A DNA stretch of 64,000 nt. Source: Lapillicoccus jejuensis (GTDB lineage Bacteria > Actinomycetota > Actinomycetes > Actinomycetales > Dermatophilaceae). A program made the position numbers and the translations under genes. Below the pieces are notes generated by a model, which made no database searches, was not told the origin of the DNA, and saw only the letters and a list, made by a program, of their open reading frames with translations. Numbering within the stretch: the stretch's first letter is position 1; every line of letters begins with the position of its first letter. Positions 45,335-53,533 of the stretch are shown in pieces. Location of the stretch: assembly GCF_006715055.1 (NCBI RefSeq), contig NZ_VFMN01000001.1:1736001-1800000 (forward strand). The letters run 5' to 3'.

Positions 45335-45693
45335 CCGAGTACCTCAGCCTCGAGGACCTCGTCGCGCTCGTCGGAGACCTGGGAGTGGGTCCGATTCGCG
45401 ATCTCGGACTGCTGGACTCGGCGGCGCATCGTCCGCAGACGCATCTGTACGGTCACGAGGCGTACGACAGCCTGGACCTCAAGGCGGCGGTGCTGCTCGA
45501 ATCCCTTGTCGGCAATCACGCGCTGGTGGACGGCAACAAGCGGCTGGGCTGGCTGGCCACCGTCGTGTTTCTTGGGTTGAACGGAGCCACGGTGGAGGCG
45601 CCCGACGACGACGCTTATGAGCTGGTCATGGCCGTGGCGCGTGGTGATATCGCCCTCAGCGAGATCACGACCACCCTGGCGCAGTGGCACTGA
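45331..45693 (+). CDS. Doc (Fic-fold) family toxin
   Basis: A 120-residue death-on-curing protein with the Fic-type catalytic loop HALVDGNKRLGW (63-74), equivalent to HxFxDANKR of phage P1 Doc. Doc phosphorylates elongation factor Tu and stops translation; this homologue keeps the His, Asp and Asn-Lys-Arg residues and so looks active. GTG start overlaps the antitoxin stop. Full length for the family. Confidence 0.9.
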   Translation: MTEYLSLEDLVALVGDLGVGPIRDLGLLDSAAHRPQTHLYGHEAYDSLDLKAAVLLESLVGNHALVDGNKRLGWLATVVFLGLNGATVEAPDDDAYELVMAVARGDIALSEITTTLAQWH

Positions 45694-45991
45694 CCGGCAC
45701 CCACCGCGCTTACCCGGTCCGACCTCACGCGCCTCATGCGACTTTTCGGGGTCGCTCAGGCGGGGCAGCGCTGCACACGGTGTGGCCCGCCCGGCCCTCG
45801 TGCCCGACCTCCTAGGCGCACTCGCCGCAGACGCCGTCGCGGTCGTTGTCGAAACCGTGCTCGGCCCACGGTGGCGACAGGCAGGGCAGGCACCGAGTGC
45901 ACGCAACTCAGCGGCGTGAGCCCGGCGGTCCCTCCAATTGGACAACATCTCGTGAGCATGTCAGCCCAAGCCCTGTCGGCGGGTCCGGCGA
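45694..45991. other. 298-bp intergenic region without an intact gene
   Basis: Between the doc toxin and the VOC gene. G+C is a little lower than its surroundings and no reading frame looks protein-like at full length; the only recognisable item is a short Excalibur-like remnant on the minus strand at 45812-45907. Confidence 0.6.
45812..45907 (-). pseudogene. Possible remnant of an Excalibur-type calcium-binding domain
   Basis: An open stretch of about 30 residues ending in TAG reads CTRCLPCLSPPWAEHGF then DNDRDGVCGECA. The HGFDxDxDGxxC ending resembles the C-terminus of Excalibur-like extracellular calcium-binding domains, but a stop codon lies just upstream (45908-45910) and there is no start or signal peptide. 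It may be the tail of a decayed secreted protein or chance. Confidence 0.25.
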
Positions 45992-46354
45992 TCAGCCGAA
46001 GACGAGGCAGAACGGGTGGCCGGCCGGGTCGCGGTAGACCCGATAGCCGCGCTCGTCGTCGGTGGTCACAGGAGTCGCTCCGAGCGACGTGACCTGGCGC
46101 TCGGCGGTCTCGACGTCGTCCACCCGCAGGTCGAGGTGCAGCTGCAGCGACGACGCGTCGTCCGGCCACGGCGGTGGCGCCCACCCGGGCCCGGCGATGT
46201 GGAAGGCCAGCTCCCGGCCGCCCGGCCCGCGCCCGATGACCACCCAGTCCGCGCTGTCCTCGTTCACCTGCATCCCCAGCACCTCGGCGTAGAAGGCGGC
46301 CAGCGCTCGCGGGTCGGGGCAGTCGACGACGGTCTTCTCCAGCCGTGCGCCCAT
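45992..46354 (-). CDS. VOC family (glyoxalase-like) protein
   Basis: A 120-residue single VOC domain: VVDCPDPRALAAFYAEVLGMQV, LQLHLDLRVDDVETAERQVTSLGA and YRVYRDPAGHPFCLVFG are the paired beta-alpha-beta units with the metal-binding His/Glu positions. Substrate unknown. ATG has AGGAGGA 4 nt upstream; starts 9 nt after the preceding gene, so third in an operon with the Lon-N-domain protein. Confidence 0.88.
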   Translation of the reverse strand: MGARLEKTVVDCPDPRALAAFYAEVLGMQVNEDSADWVVIGRGPGGRELAFHIAGPGWAPPPWPDDASSLQLHLDLRVDDVETAERQVTSLGATPVTTDDERGYRVYRDPAGHPFCLVFG

Positions 46355-46363
46355 CCGTTCCTC

Positions 46364-47200
46364 CTACCGGGAGCCGGCCGCGACGAGCCTGGCCAGCAAC
46401 GGCTCGAGCAGACCGACGAGCGCGGTGAGCTCGACGTCGGACAGGGCGTCGTACGCCGGCTCGGCGAGGGCGTCGGTGACCGCCTCGACGCGCGCCTTGG
46501 TCGCGCGGCCCTCGTCGGTCAGCCAGCCGTCGTCGCCGACGAGACCTCGGGCGCGCATCCCGTCGACGATCCCCGCGATGTGGTCGGCCGGTAGGTGGCC
46601 GAGCCGCCCGAAGTCCTGCGCCCGCATCCCGTCGGTGAGCGCCAGCAGCGCGTGGGACTCCCCCCCGCCGATGCCCTCGGCCATGAGGGCGGCGATGTGA
46701 CCGCCGCCACGGTGCTCCCGCAGCAGGGTCGCCGCGTGCCACAGCCGGGCGACCGGGTCGGTCGGGAGCGGTAGCGCCCGCAGACCGGCGTAAAGCGCGC
46801 GCCCTTCCACGGGGGCCGCGAGCCCGGCCACCAGGGCCAGGTCGGCCGCCCGCGCCACCTGCGCCGAGTCCGCCGCGTCACCGAGCAGCCGCCGCAGCGC
46901 CGCGACCGCGCCACGCTCGCGGGCGGCGAGGGCGGCCTCGGGTGTCGTCACCGACCACACCCAGGGGAGGTGCCGCGCCGCCTCACCCGGCGCGAAGTTG
47001 TGGAAGACCGCGTGCACGACCTCCGCCGGGACGAGCCCGAGCGGCGCGGCCCGCGAGGCGAAGTAGCCGTCCCAGTAGCCCCGTAGCCCGAGCGCCATCA
47101 GCTCGGCCGTCGGCTCCTCCGACATGTAGGAGACCAGGTGGAAGGGCTCGAGGAGCTCCCACACCCGGCGGGCGACGGGGCGCCGTACGGGGTCCTGCAC
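46364..47200 (-). CDS. SCO6745-family (HTH-containing) protein
   Basis: A 278-residue largely helical protein: ARRVWELLEPFHLVSYMSEEPTAELMALGLRGYWDGYFASRAAPLG and FHNFAPGEAARHLPWVW are characteristic of an actinobacterial family (SCO6745-like) of unknown function with an internal winged-helix-like region near the C-terminus (LVGDDGWLTDEGRATK). GTG 47200 begins 2 nt after the upstream stop, supporting co-transcription. Confidence 0.7.
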   Translation of the reverse strand: MQDPVRRPVARRVWELLEPFHLVSYMSEEPTAELMALGLRGYWDGYFASRAAPLGLVPAEVVHAVFHNFAPGEAARHLPWVWSVTTPEAALAARERGAVAALRRLLGDAADSAQVARAADLALVAGLAAPVEGRALYAGLRALPLPTDPVARLWHAATLLREHRGGGHIAALMAEGIGGGESHALLALTDGMRAQDFGRLGHLPADHIAGIVDGMRARGLVGDDGWLTDEGRATKARVEAVTDALAEPAYDALSDVELTALVGLLEPLLARLVAAGSR

Positions 47201-47202
47201 GG

Positions 47203-47874
47203 TCAGTTCCAGCTGGCCGGGGGCCCGAACCGCGGCGCCATCGTCACGCCCAGATCGGTCTCGAGCTGGGTCTCGCGCTTGGCGGTCCGCAGCACCATCC
47301 CGAGCCGGGTCTCGGTGTCCGGGGCGGCGAGCAGCAGCTGCGCCTCGGACGGCTCGAGCTCGAGCACCTGCGGCGCCCACCACGACACCCCCGTGGGGTC
47401 GTCCGGCGGCCGGCCGTCGTCGGAGAGCGCCTCGCCGCGCGCGTCGAGCTGGGTGATGACCGCGGCGACGACCTGGTCCGACAGGGCGGTGGCGCGCTCC
47501 TCGTCGCCGACCGGCTCGTCGAGCCGCTCGACCAGCCCGCTGAGGTACGGCGTCGCGGCCGTCTCGTCGAGGCCGTGGAGCCGGAACCGGTCCGTGCCGA
47601 CGGCGACGAGCCCGAAGACGTTCTCGCCGATGAGCCCGACCTGGCGGATGCGCGCGACGGTCCCCACCTCGTGGACGTCGCGGATGCCCTCGCCGACCTC
47701 GAAGCCGCGGCGGATGCACACGACCCCGAACTCGGGCGTCACCCCGACCTCCTGGGCCTCCTCGCCGAGCAGGTCGGTGAGCATCGCGATGTAGCGCGGC
47801 TCGAAGATCTGCAGCCCGAGCGGTGCACCCGGCACCAGGACCGTGCCGAGGGGGAAGAGCGGGAGACGTTCCAC
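47203..47874 (-). CDS. Lon N-terminal (substrate-binding) domain protein
   Basis: A 223-residue stand-alone LON domain: LPLFPLGTVLVPGAPLGLQIFEPRYIAMLTDLL at the N-terminus, followed by FGVVCIRRG and VGTVARIRQV. It lacks the AAA and protease parts of Lon, so it is probably an adaptor or binding protein of unknown partner. GTG 47874 (MERLPLFPLG) is preferred over 47883 because TAGGGT lies 7 nt upstream and family members begin with this sequence. Confidence 0.85.
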   Translation of the reverse strand: MERLPLFPLGTVLVPGAPLGLQIFEPRYIAMLTDLLGEEAQEVGVTPEFGVVCIRRGFEVGEGIRDVHEVGTVARIRQVGLIGENVFGLVAVGTDRFRLHGLDETAATPYLSGLVERLDEPVGDEERATALSDQVVAAVITQLDARGEALSDDGRPPDDPTGVSWWAPQVLELEPSEAQLLLAAPDTETRLGMVLRTAKRETQLETDLGVTMAPRFGPPASWN

Positions 47875-47881
47875 CCCCACC

Positions 47882-47891
47882 ACCCTACGAT
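47882..47891. promoter_or_regulatory. Symmetric bidirectional -10 element (LON-domain / epoxide-hydrolase-like gene)
   Basis: ACCCTACGAT carries TAGGGT on the minus strand (47887-47882) and TACGAT on the plus strand (47886-47891), sharing the central TA. Spacers are 7 and 6 nt to the two start codons; both mRNAs would be leaderless. Confidence 0.65.
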
Positions 47892-47897
47892 CGGGTC

Positions 47898-48773
47898 ATG
47901 GCCCGCGTCCCGTCCGAGACCGCCCCGCTGACGAGCTTCCGCCGGGGGACGATGACCTTCGAGGTCGACGACTCCGGTCCGCGCACCGGGCCGCTCGAGG
48001 GCGAGACGGTCGTCCTGCTGCACGGCTTCCCGGCCGACAAGGAGTGCTGGGTCGACGTCTCCGCCCGGCTCCAGGAGCAGGGCCTGCGCACCCTCGCGCC
48101 GGAGCAGCGCGGGTACTCGCCGCGCGCCCGGCCCCGCCCGCGGACGGCGTACAAGACCTCTGAGCTCGTGGACGACGTCGTCGCCCTGCTCGACGCCGCC
48201 GGGGTGGAGAAGGCGCACGTGGTCGGGCACGACTGGGGTGGCGCCGTCGCCTGGACCCTCGCCGGCGCGCACCCCGACCGGGTCGCCTCGGTGACGGTGC
48301 TGTCGACCCCGCACCCGGCCGCCCTCTCGCAGGCCTACCGCGACCCGTGGCAGGCGCGGCACTCGGCCTACATGGCCTGGTTCCAGCTGCCGGTCCTGCC
48401 CGAGCTGCTCTTCGACCGGACGATGGCGCCGGGCCTGCGCCGCTCGAGTCTGCCGACCGCCGTCGCCGACCGTTACCTGGCCAAGATGCGCGAGCCGGGT
48501 CGGCTGTCCGCGACGATCGGTTGGTACCGCGGGATGCCCTTCTCGCGCGGCTCGGTCCACCGCTGCCGCGTGCCCGCGACCCTCGTGTGGGGCAGCCGCG
48601 ACCCGTTCCTCGGCCGCACCGCCGCCGAGCTGACCGAGCGCTTCGTCGTCGCGGACTACCGCTTCGTCGAGCTCGACGAGGGCCACTGGCTCCCCGAGGT
48701 GGCGCCCGACGCGTGCGCCGAGGAGATCGTGCGGCGCGTCCGCTCCGCCGTCCCCGGCGCGACGGGGGCCTGA
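47898..48773 (+). CDS. Alpha/beta hydrolase, epoxide-hydrolase-like
   Basis: A 291-residue hydrolase: oxyanion motif HGFP (42-45), nucleophile elbow GHDWGG (Asp 112, the epoxide hydrolase/haloalkane dehalogenase type), second acid in WGSRDPFLG and catalytic His in DEGHWLPEV. The cap region is short. Substrate unknown. ATG 47898 follows TACGAT by 6 nt. Likely co-transcribed with the PPOX gene that starts 4 nt after its stop. Confidence 0.9.
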   Translation: MARVPSETAPLTSFRRGTMTFEVDDSGPRTGPLEGETVVLLHGFPADKECWVDVSARLQEQGLRTLAPEQRGYSPRARPRPRTAYKTSELVDDVVALLDAAGVEKAHVVGHDWGGAVAWTLAGAHPDRVASVTVLSTPHPAALSQAYRDPWQARHSAYMAWFQLPVLPELLFDRTMAPGLRRSSLPTAVADRYLAKMREPGRLSATIGWYRGMPFSRGSVHRCRVPATLVWGSRDPFLGRTAAELTERFVVADYRFVELDEGHWLPEVAPDACAEEIVRRVRSAVPGATGA

Positions 48774-48777
48774 GCCG

Positions 48778-49182
48778 GTGCCGTCGTACGACGTCGCCGC
48801 GCTCCCGGAGGAGATCGTCGGCTTCCTCACCGAGCGGCACCTGGCCAGCCTCACCACCCTGCGTCGCGACGGCACCCCGCACGCGACGGCCATCGCCTTC
48901 ACGTACGACGCCGCGACCCGCACGGCCCGGGTCATCACCTCCGACGGCAACCAGAAGGTCCGCAACATCGAGCGGGCCGGCGAGGCCGGCGCCCCGGTCG
49001 TGCTGTGCCAGGTCGAGGGGCGGCGCTGGCTGTCGCTCGAGGGGAGAGCGCGGGTCGAGCGCGATCCCGCAGCCGTGCGCGACGCCGAGGAGCGCTACGC
49101 CCGTCGCTACCGGGTCCCGCGCGAGAACCCGCGCCGGGTCGTCCTCGTCGTCGCCGTCCAGAAGGTGCTCGGACACTACTGA
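48778..49182 (+). CDS. PPOX-class F420-dependent oxidoreductase
   Basis: A 134-residue split barrel: [46 protein letters not shown] and [13 protein letters not shown] follow the Rv-type F420 oxidoreductase pattern. Reduced F420 (or FMN) is the probable cofactor; substrate unknown. Starts 4 nt after the alpha/beta hydrolase, so one operon. Confidence 0.87.
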   Translation: MPSYDVAALPEEIVGFLTERHLASLTTLRRDGTPHATAIAFTYDAATRTARVITSDGNQKVRNIERAGEAGAPVVLCQVEGRRWLSLEGRARVERDPAAVRDAEERYARRYRVPRENPRRVVLVVAVQKVLGHY

Positions 49183-49246
49183 GCGGCCGTCCGCCACCGT
49201 CGATCGCCAGGGTTGTCCGGGTGTGCGCCCGGGTACCTGCCGCGCC

Positions 49247-50554
49247 ATGACGTTGACCAGGAGATCGGTGCTGGGCATGGCGGGGGGCGTCTCGGGCGCC
49301 GCGTTGCTCGGTGCGTGCGGGGGGTTCTCGACGAGCGGTGGCTCGTCCGACCAGGGCGGCGGGGGCGACGACACACTGACCTTCACCACGTGGGGCACCG
49401 ACGCGGAGCTCGCCGGCTTCCGCTCGGTCATCAGCGCCTTCGAGAAGGCGCAGTCCGGGCGGAAGGTGACGCTCAACGTCGTCCCCTACGCCCAGATGTT
49501 CACGACCATCGACGCGCAGATCCAGGCGGGCAAGGCCCCCGACGTCTTCCGCGTCCCCTACTACACGCTCGGCGCGTACGCCGGCCGCGGCCAGCTGCTC
49601 GACCTGTCGAAGGACCTGCCCTCGGACATCTCGAGCCGCTTCACCGACACCGCCTGGGCGGCGGTCCAGGGCGACGGCAAGCCGTACGGCGTCCCGCACC
49701 ACACCGACACGTCCTGCATCTTCTACGACAAGCAGGCCATGGCCTCGGTCGGTGTCACGCCGCCGACGTCGGTCGACCAGGCCTGGTCCTGGGAAGAGCT
49801 CACCCAGGTCATGACCCGGCTGAAGAAGACGCTGCCGCAGGGGAAGTACCCCTTCGCCTACAACTGGCAGGGCAACGGGGTGACCCGCTGGCTCAACCTG
49901 CTCTTCCAGGCGGACGGTCGCTTCCTGGATACGGACCTCAGGACGCCGGCCATCGACTCCGCGGCGGGCAAGCTGGCCGTCGACTTCTCCAAGAGCTTCT
50001 TCAGCCAGGGTCTCGTCCCGCCGAACAGCTCGGTGAAGTCGACGACGCTGGCCGCCGACGCGTGGTACGCCAAGACCGTGCCCGTCGTCTTCGGTGGCGC
50101 CTTCCTGCTGCCGGACGCCGCGTCGACGTACCAGGGCGACTGGTCGGTGACCTTCGCCCCGCGCAAGGTGCGCGGCGGTGGCGACTTCGGCGGCAACGCG
50201 CTCGTCGCCACGGCGACGACGAAGAAGGCCTCGCTCGCCGCGGCCTTCCTCGAGTTCGCCACGCAGGCGGACCAGATGAAGGCGTTCTGCGCCGGCGCCT
50301 CGCTGCTGCCGACCCGCAAGGACCTCACCCAGTCGGGGATCGACTTCGTCAAGCGGCCCGAGCTGTCGCCGATCTTCCTCGGCCAGGCCCAGCAGGTGAA
50401 GCCGCAGGACGCGGCGCAAGTCGCCCAGCCCAACATGGCCAAGATCATCACGGTGCTCAAGGACCAGCTGGACAAGGCGTTCATCGGCAACCAGTCGACC
50501 GAGGCGACGCTGAGCGGGCTGTCCTCGGGCATCGCGTCCGCCACCTCGGCGTGA
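49247..50554 (+). CDS. CUT1 sugar ABC transporter substrate-binding lipoprotein
   Basis: A 435-residue solute-binding protein. The N-terminus has a twin-arginine-like TRRSVLG and a lipobox LLGAC (Cys 24), then a Gly/Ser linker and the family-1 fold (LTFTTWGTDAELAGFRSVISAFEK; PDVFRVPYYTLGAYAGRGQLLDLS; NLLFQADGRFLD). Lipid-anchored outside the membrane, it delivers an oligosaccharide or glycoside to the two permeases that follow within 11 nt. Confidence 0.93.
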   Translation: MTLTRRSVLGMAGGVSGAALLGACGGFSTSGGSSDQGGGGDDTLTFTTWGTDAELAGFRSVISAFEKAQSGRKVTLNVVPYAQMFTTIDAQIQAGKAPDVFRVPYYTLGAYAGRGQLLDLSKDLPSDISSRFTDTAWAAVQGDGKPYGVPHHTDTSCIFYDKQAMASVGVTPPTSVDQAWSWEELTQVMTRLKKTLPQGKYPFAYNWQGNGVTRWLNLLFQADGRFLDTDLRTPAIDSAAGKLAVDFSKSFFSQGLVPPNSSVKSTTLAADAWYAKTVPVVFGGAFLLPDAASTYQGDWSVTFAPRKVRGGGDFGGNALVATATTKKASLAAAFLEFATQADQMKAFCAGASLLPTRKDLTQSGIDFVKRPELSPIFLGQAQQVKPQDAAQVAQPNMAKIITVLKDQLDKAFIGNQSTEATLSGLSSGIASATSA

Positions 50555-50564
50555 CGGGCACGAC

Positions 50565-51509
50565 GTGACGACGGCGACAGCGGGGCCGGCGGTCGCCCCG
50601 ACCGCCACCCCGCCGCCGCGGTCGCGCCGCTCCGGCCCGGGGCTGCGCGGCGAGACGCGGGCGGCCTACGGGTTCCTCGCGCCGGCGCTGCTCCTGCTCG
50701 TGCTCTTCGTCGCCGTCCCGCTCGCCTGGGCCGCGGTCATCAGCCTCCAGCGCACCAACGGTTTCGGCGCCGGCACCTTCATCGGCCTCGGCAACTACGC
50801 GCGCCTGCTGTCCGACCCGACGTTCTGGCGGTCGGCGCTGAACACGCTGCTCTTCACCGCGCTCGTCACGCCGCTGTCGATGGCGCTCGGGCTCGGCGCG
50901 GCGCTGCTGCTCAACTCCGTGCTGCCGGCCCGTGGGCTGCTGCGCTCGGTGCTCATCCTGCCGATGGCGGTCTCGGGCGTCGCGACCGCGCTCATCGGCC
51001 TGCTCGTCTTCGACCAGAACACCGGGGTCGTCGACTCGGCGCTGCGGGCGGTCGGCCTGCCGTCGATCTCGTGGCAGTCGGGCAGCGCGCCGGCGTTCGC
51101 GTCGGTCGTCCTCGTCACCCTGTGGTGGCGGATGGGCTTCAACATGCTCATCTACCTCGCCGGGCTGCAGGGCATCTCGCCCGAGCTCACCGAGGCGGCC
51201 ACCCTCGACGGCTGCACGACGTGGCAGCGCATCCGCTACGTGACGATCCCGCTGCTCGGACCGAGCAGCTTCTTCCTGCTCATCATGAACGTCATCTACT
51301 CGTTCCAGGTCTTCGACATCGTCTACGTCCTCACCGGCGGCGGGCCGCAGAACGCCACCTCGGTCCTCGTCACCTACGCCTACGACACCGGCTTCGACAC
51401 CCGCGACCAGGGGTACGCCGCCGCCATCGGCATCGTCCTGCTCCTGCTCTCCCTCCTCTTCACCGCCGTGCAGTGGCGGACCAACCGCAGCCGTGACCTC
51501 GTCGACTGA
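50565..51509 (+). CDS. CUT1 sugar ABC transporter permease (MalF/UgpA type)
   Basis: A 314-residue permease with six membrane helices and the ATPase-coupling EAA loop ELTEAATLDGCTTWQRIRYVTIPLL (about 208-232). N-terminus cytoplasmic and Arg-rich. Its 3' end overlaps the second permease by 17 nt, so the two subunits are translationally coupled. Confidence 0.94.
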   Translation: MTTATAGPAVAPTATPPPRSRRSGPGLRGETRAAYGFLAPALLLLVLFVAVPLAWAAVISLQRTNGFGAGTFIGLGNYARLLSDPTFWRSALNTLLFTALVTPLSMALGLGAALLLNSVLPARGLLRSVLILPMAVSGVATALIGLLVFDQNTGVVDSALRAVGLPSISWQSGSAPAFASVVLVTLWWRMGFNMLIYLAGLQGISPELTEAATLDGCTTWQRIRYVTIPLLGPSSFFLLIMNVIYSFQVFDIVYVLTGGGPQNATSVLVTYAYDTGFDTRDQGYAAAIGIVLLLLSLLFTAVQWRTNRSRDLVD

Positions 51510-52359
51510 GCGGGCGGTGCCCGCGGGACGCCGTACGGGGCGTCGTACGGACCGGTGGAAGCCGGCCCGGCTGCTGGCCGCCGTCGTCCTCGCCGTCGTC
51601 GTGCTCTTCCCGCTCTACTGGATGGTCGTCGTCTCGCTCACCAGCCGGCGCGAGCTGCTCGGCGGGAGCCTGCGGCTGTGGCCGCAGCAGGTGACCTTCG
51701 AGAACTTCCAGCGGGTCGTCGACGCGTTCCCGGTGGCGACGTGGTTCGGCAACTCGTTGTCGATCGCGGTGACGACCTCGGTCCTCACCGTCGCCGTCGA
51801 CCTGCTGGCCGGCTACGCCTTCGCGCACCTGCGCTTCCGCGGGTCCAACCTGCTGTTCCTGCTCTGCCTCGGGACGCTCATGCTCCCGGTCCAGGTGATC
51901 ATGGTGCCGCTCTACCGGCTCGTCACCGGGCTCGGGATCTACGGCTCGTACTGGGCCGTCATCCTCCCGACGGCGGCGTCGGCGTTCGGGATCTTCCTCG
52001 CGCGGCAGTTCGTCCTCGCCATCCCGCGCGAGCTCATCGAGGCGGCGCGCATCGACGGCGCCGGGCACCTGCGGATCTTCCTGCGGATCGTCCTGCCGCT
52101 GAGCCGACCGCTCATCGCGGTGCTCTTCTTCATGACGCTGCTGCAGTCGTGGAACGACTTCGCCTGGCCGCTCATCGCGCTCAAGGACCAGCAGCTGTTC
52201 ACCCTGCCGATCGGGCTGCTCTACCTGCAGGGCCAGTACGGCGCCGACTACGGCGCCACGATGGCCTTCGCCCTCGTCAACGTCGTGCCGATGGTCGTCG
52301 TCTTCCTCGTCTTCCAGCGCTACTTCGTCCAGGGGTTCGCGCGCACCGGCCTGAAGTGA
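51493..52359 (+). CDS. CUT1 sugar ABC transporter permease (MalG/UgpE type)
   Basis: A 288-residue permease, six helices, with LIEAARIDGAGHLRIFLRIVLPLSRP as the EAA loop and MLPVQVIMVPLYRL typical of MalG-type subunits. No ATPase follows; in Actinobacteria such systems often share a multitasking MsiK-type ATPase encoded elsewhere (established for some, inferred here). Confidence 0.94.
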   Translation: MTSSTERAVPAGRRTGRRTDRWKPARLLAAVVLAVVVLFPLYWMVVVSLTSRRELLGGSLRLWPQQVTFENFQRVVDAFPVATWFGNSLSIAVTTSVLTVAVDLLAGYAFAHLRFRGSNLLFLLCLGTLMLPVQVIMVPLYRLVTGLGIYGSYWAVILPTAASAFGIFLARQFVLAIPRELIEAARIDGAGHLRIFLRIVLPLSRPLIAVLFFMTLLQSWNDFAWPLIALKDQQLFTLPIGLLYLQGQYGADYGATMAFALVNVVPMVVVFLVFQRYFVQGFARTGLK

Positions 52360-52393
52360 GGCCGGGCCGCGCGGCGCCGTACGCTGAGCCTCG

Positions 52394-53161
52394 ATGATCG
52401 AGCTGCTGACGCCCACCCAGGTCGAGGAGATGCGCCCCGCCGGGCGTTTCGTCGCCTCCGTGCTCACCCGCCTCGCCGAGGAGGCCGACGTCGGGGTGAA
52501 CCTGCTCGACCTCGACGCCCTCGCGCACGACCTCATCCGCGAGGCCGGGGCCGAGTCGTGCTACATCGACTACGCGCCGAGCTTCGGGCGCGGACCGTTC
52601 GGCAAGGTCCTGTGCACGTCGGTCAACGACGCGGTCCTGCACGGGCTACCGCACAAGTACGTCCTCCGGGACGGCGACCTGCTCTCGCTCGACTTCGCCG
52701 CGAAGCTCGAGGGGTGGGTGTGCGACTCGGCCGTCTCGCTCGTCGTCGGCTCGGCGGCGCCGCAGGACGAGGCGCTCATCGCCACGTGCCAGGAGGCGCT
52801 CGACGCGGCCATCGCCGTCGCGCGGCCGGGCAACAAGACGGGGGACCTGTCGGCGGCCATCGGGGCGGTCGCGCACGCGCACGGCCACGGGGTCAACACG
52901 CAGTTCGGCGGCCACGGCGTCGGCCGGACCATGCACGGCGACCCGCACGTCGCCAACGACGGCAATGCCGGCCGGGGCTACCCGCTGCGCCCCGGGCTCG
53001 TCATCGCGATCGAGCCGTGGCTCCTGCAGTCGACCGACGTCATCCGCTTCGACGACGACGGCTGGACGATCCGCTCCGGCGACGGCTCGCGCGGCGCGCA
53101 CGTCGAGCACACGATCGCCATCACCGACGGCGACCCGATCGTCCTCACCACCCGCTCCTAG
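52394..53161 (+). CDS. map: Methionine aminopeptidase, type I
   Basis: A 255-residue creatinase-fold enzyme with the five metal ligands in place: Asp 100 and Asp 111 (LDFAAKLEGWVCDSA), His 174 (FGGHGVGRTMH), Glu 207 (IEPWL) and Glu 238 (HVEHT), plus the substrate-side His 83. Removes N-terminal methionine from new proteins. ATG at 52394 follows TACGCT by 8 nt. It is not beside ribosomal genes, so it is probably an additional paralogue. Its stop abuts a 42-nt palindrome. Confidence 0.93.
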   Translation: MIELLTPTQVEEMRPAGRFVASVLTRLAEEADVGVNLLDLDALAHDLIREAGAESCYIDYAPSFGRGPFGKVLCTSVNDAVLHGLPHKYVLRDGDLLSLDFAAKLEGWVCDSAVSLVVGSAAPQDEALIATCQEALDAAIAVARPGNKTGDLSAAIGAVAHAHGHGVNTQFGGHGVGRTMHGDPHVANDGNAGRGYPLRPGLVIAIEPWLLQSTDVIRFDDDGWTIRSGDGSRGAHVEHTIAITDGDPIVLTTRS

Positions 53162-53203
53162 CGTCCGCATCTCTGCGGCACCGGTGCCGCAGCAGTGCGG
53201 ACG
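53162..53203. repeat. 42-nt intergenic palindrome, copy B
   Basis: Two 21-nt arms with a 3-nt internal mismatch block (18 of 21 paired). It fills exactly the space between the map stop (ends 53161) and the convergent regulator stop (53204). Outer arm CGTCCGCA/TGCGGACG and core GGCACCGGTGCC match copies A and C. Probably a shared bidirectional terminator. Confidence 0.85.
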
Positions 53204-53533
53204 TCAGGAGGTGGGGTCGGCCGTCGCGGGCAGAGCGAGCGCCGCGAGCCGCTGCAGCTCGGCGACGTGCGCGCCGAAGGCGGTGCGGCCGGCGTCGGTG
53301 AGCCGGACCCAGGTGCGGGGTCTCCCGGTCGCGGTCCGGCGCTTGGAGGAGGTCACGTACCCGGCCTGCTCGAGGGCCTTGAGGTGCTTGCTCGTCACCG
53401 AGTCGGCGATCCCGAGCGTGTCCCGCAGGACCCCGAACTCCACCTCGGTCACGGGGACGAGCAGGCCGCACAGCTGGAGGCGCGTGGGCTCGTGCACGAC
53501 CGCGTCGAAGGCGGGCGTCACCGTCGACGTCAT
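53204..53533 (-). CDS. Winged-helix transcriptional regulator (ArsR/HTH_34-like)
   Basis: A 109-residue winged helix: VHEPTRLQLCGLLVPVTEVEFGVLRDTLGIADSVTSKHLKALEQAGYV then SSKRRTATGRPRTWVRLTDAG. Such small regulators usually pair with a membrane protein or transporter in one operon; here the ATG overlaps the stop of the membrane protein gene (ATGA 53530-53533). Confidence 0.9.
   Translation of the reverse strand: MTSTVTPAFDAVVHEPTRLQLCGLLVPVTEVEFGVLRDTLGIADSVTSKHLKALEQAGYVTSSKRRTATGRPRTWVRLTDAGRTAFGAHVAELQRLAALALPATADPTS

Noticed and set aside
45250-45948. A 232-residue minus-strand frame antisense to the RHH-Doc module
   Set aside because: The plus-strand toxin and antitoxin have family motifs, overlap by GTGA and an operator; the minus frame has none.
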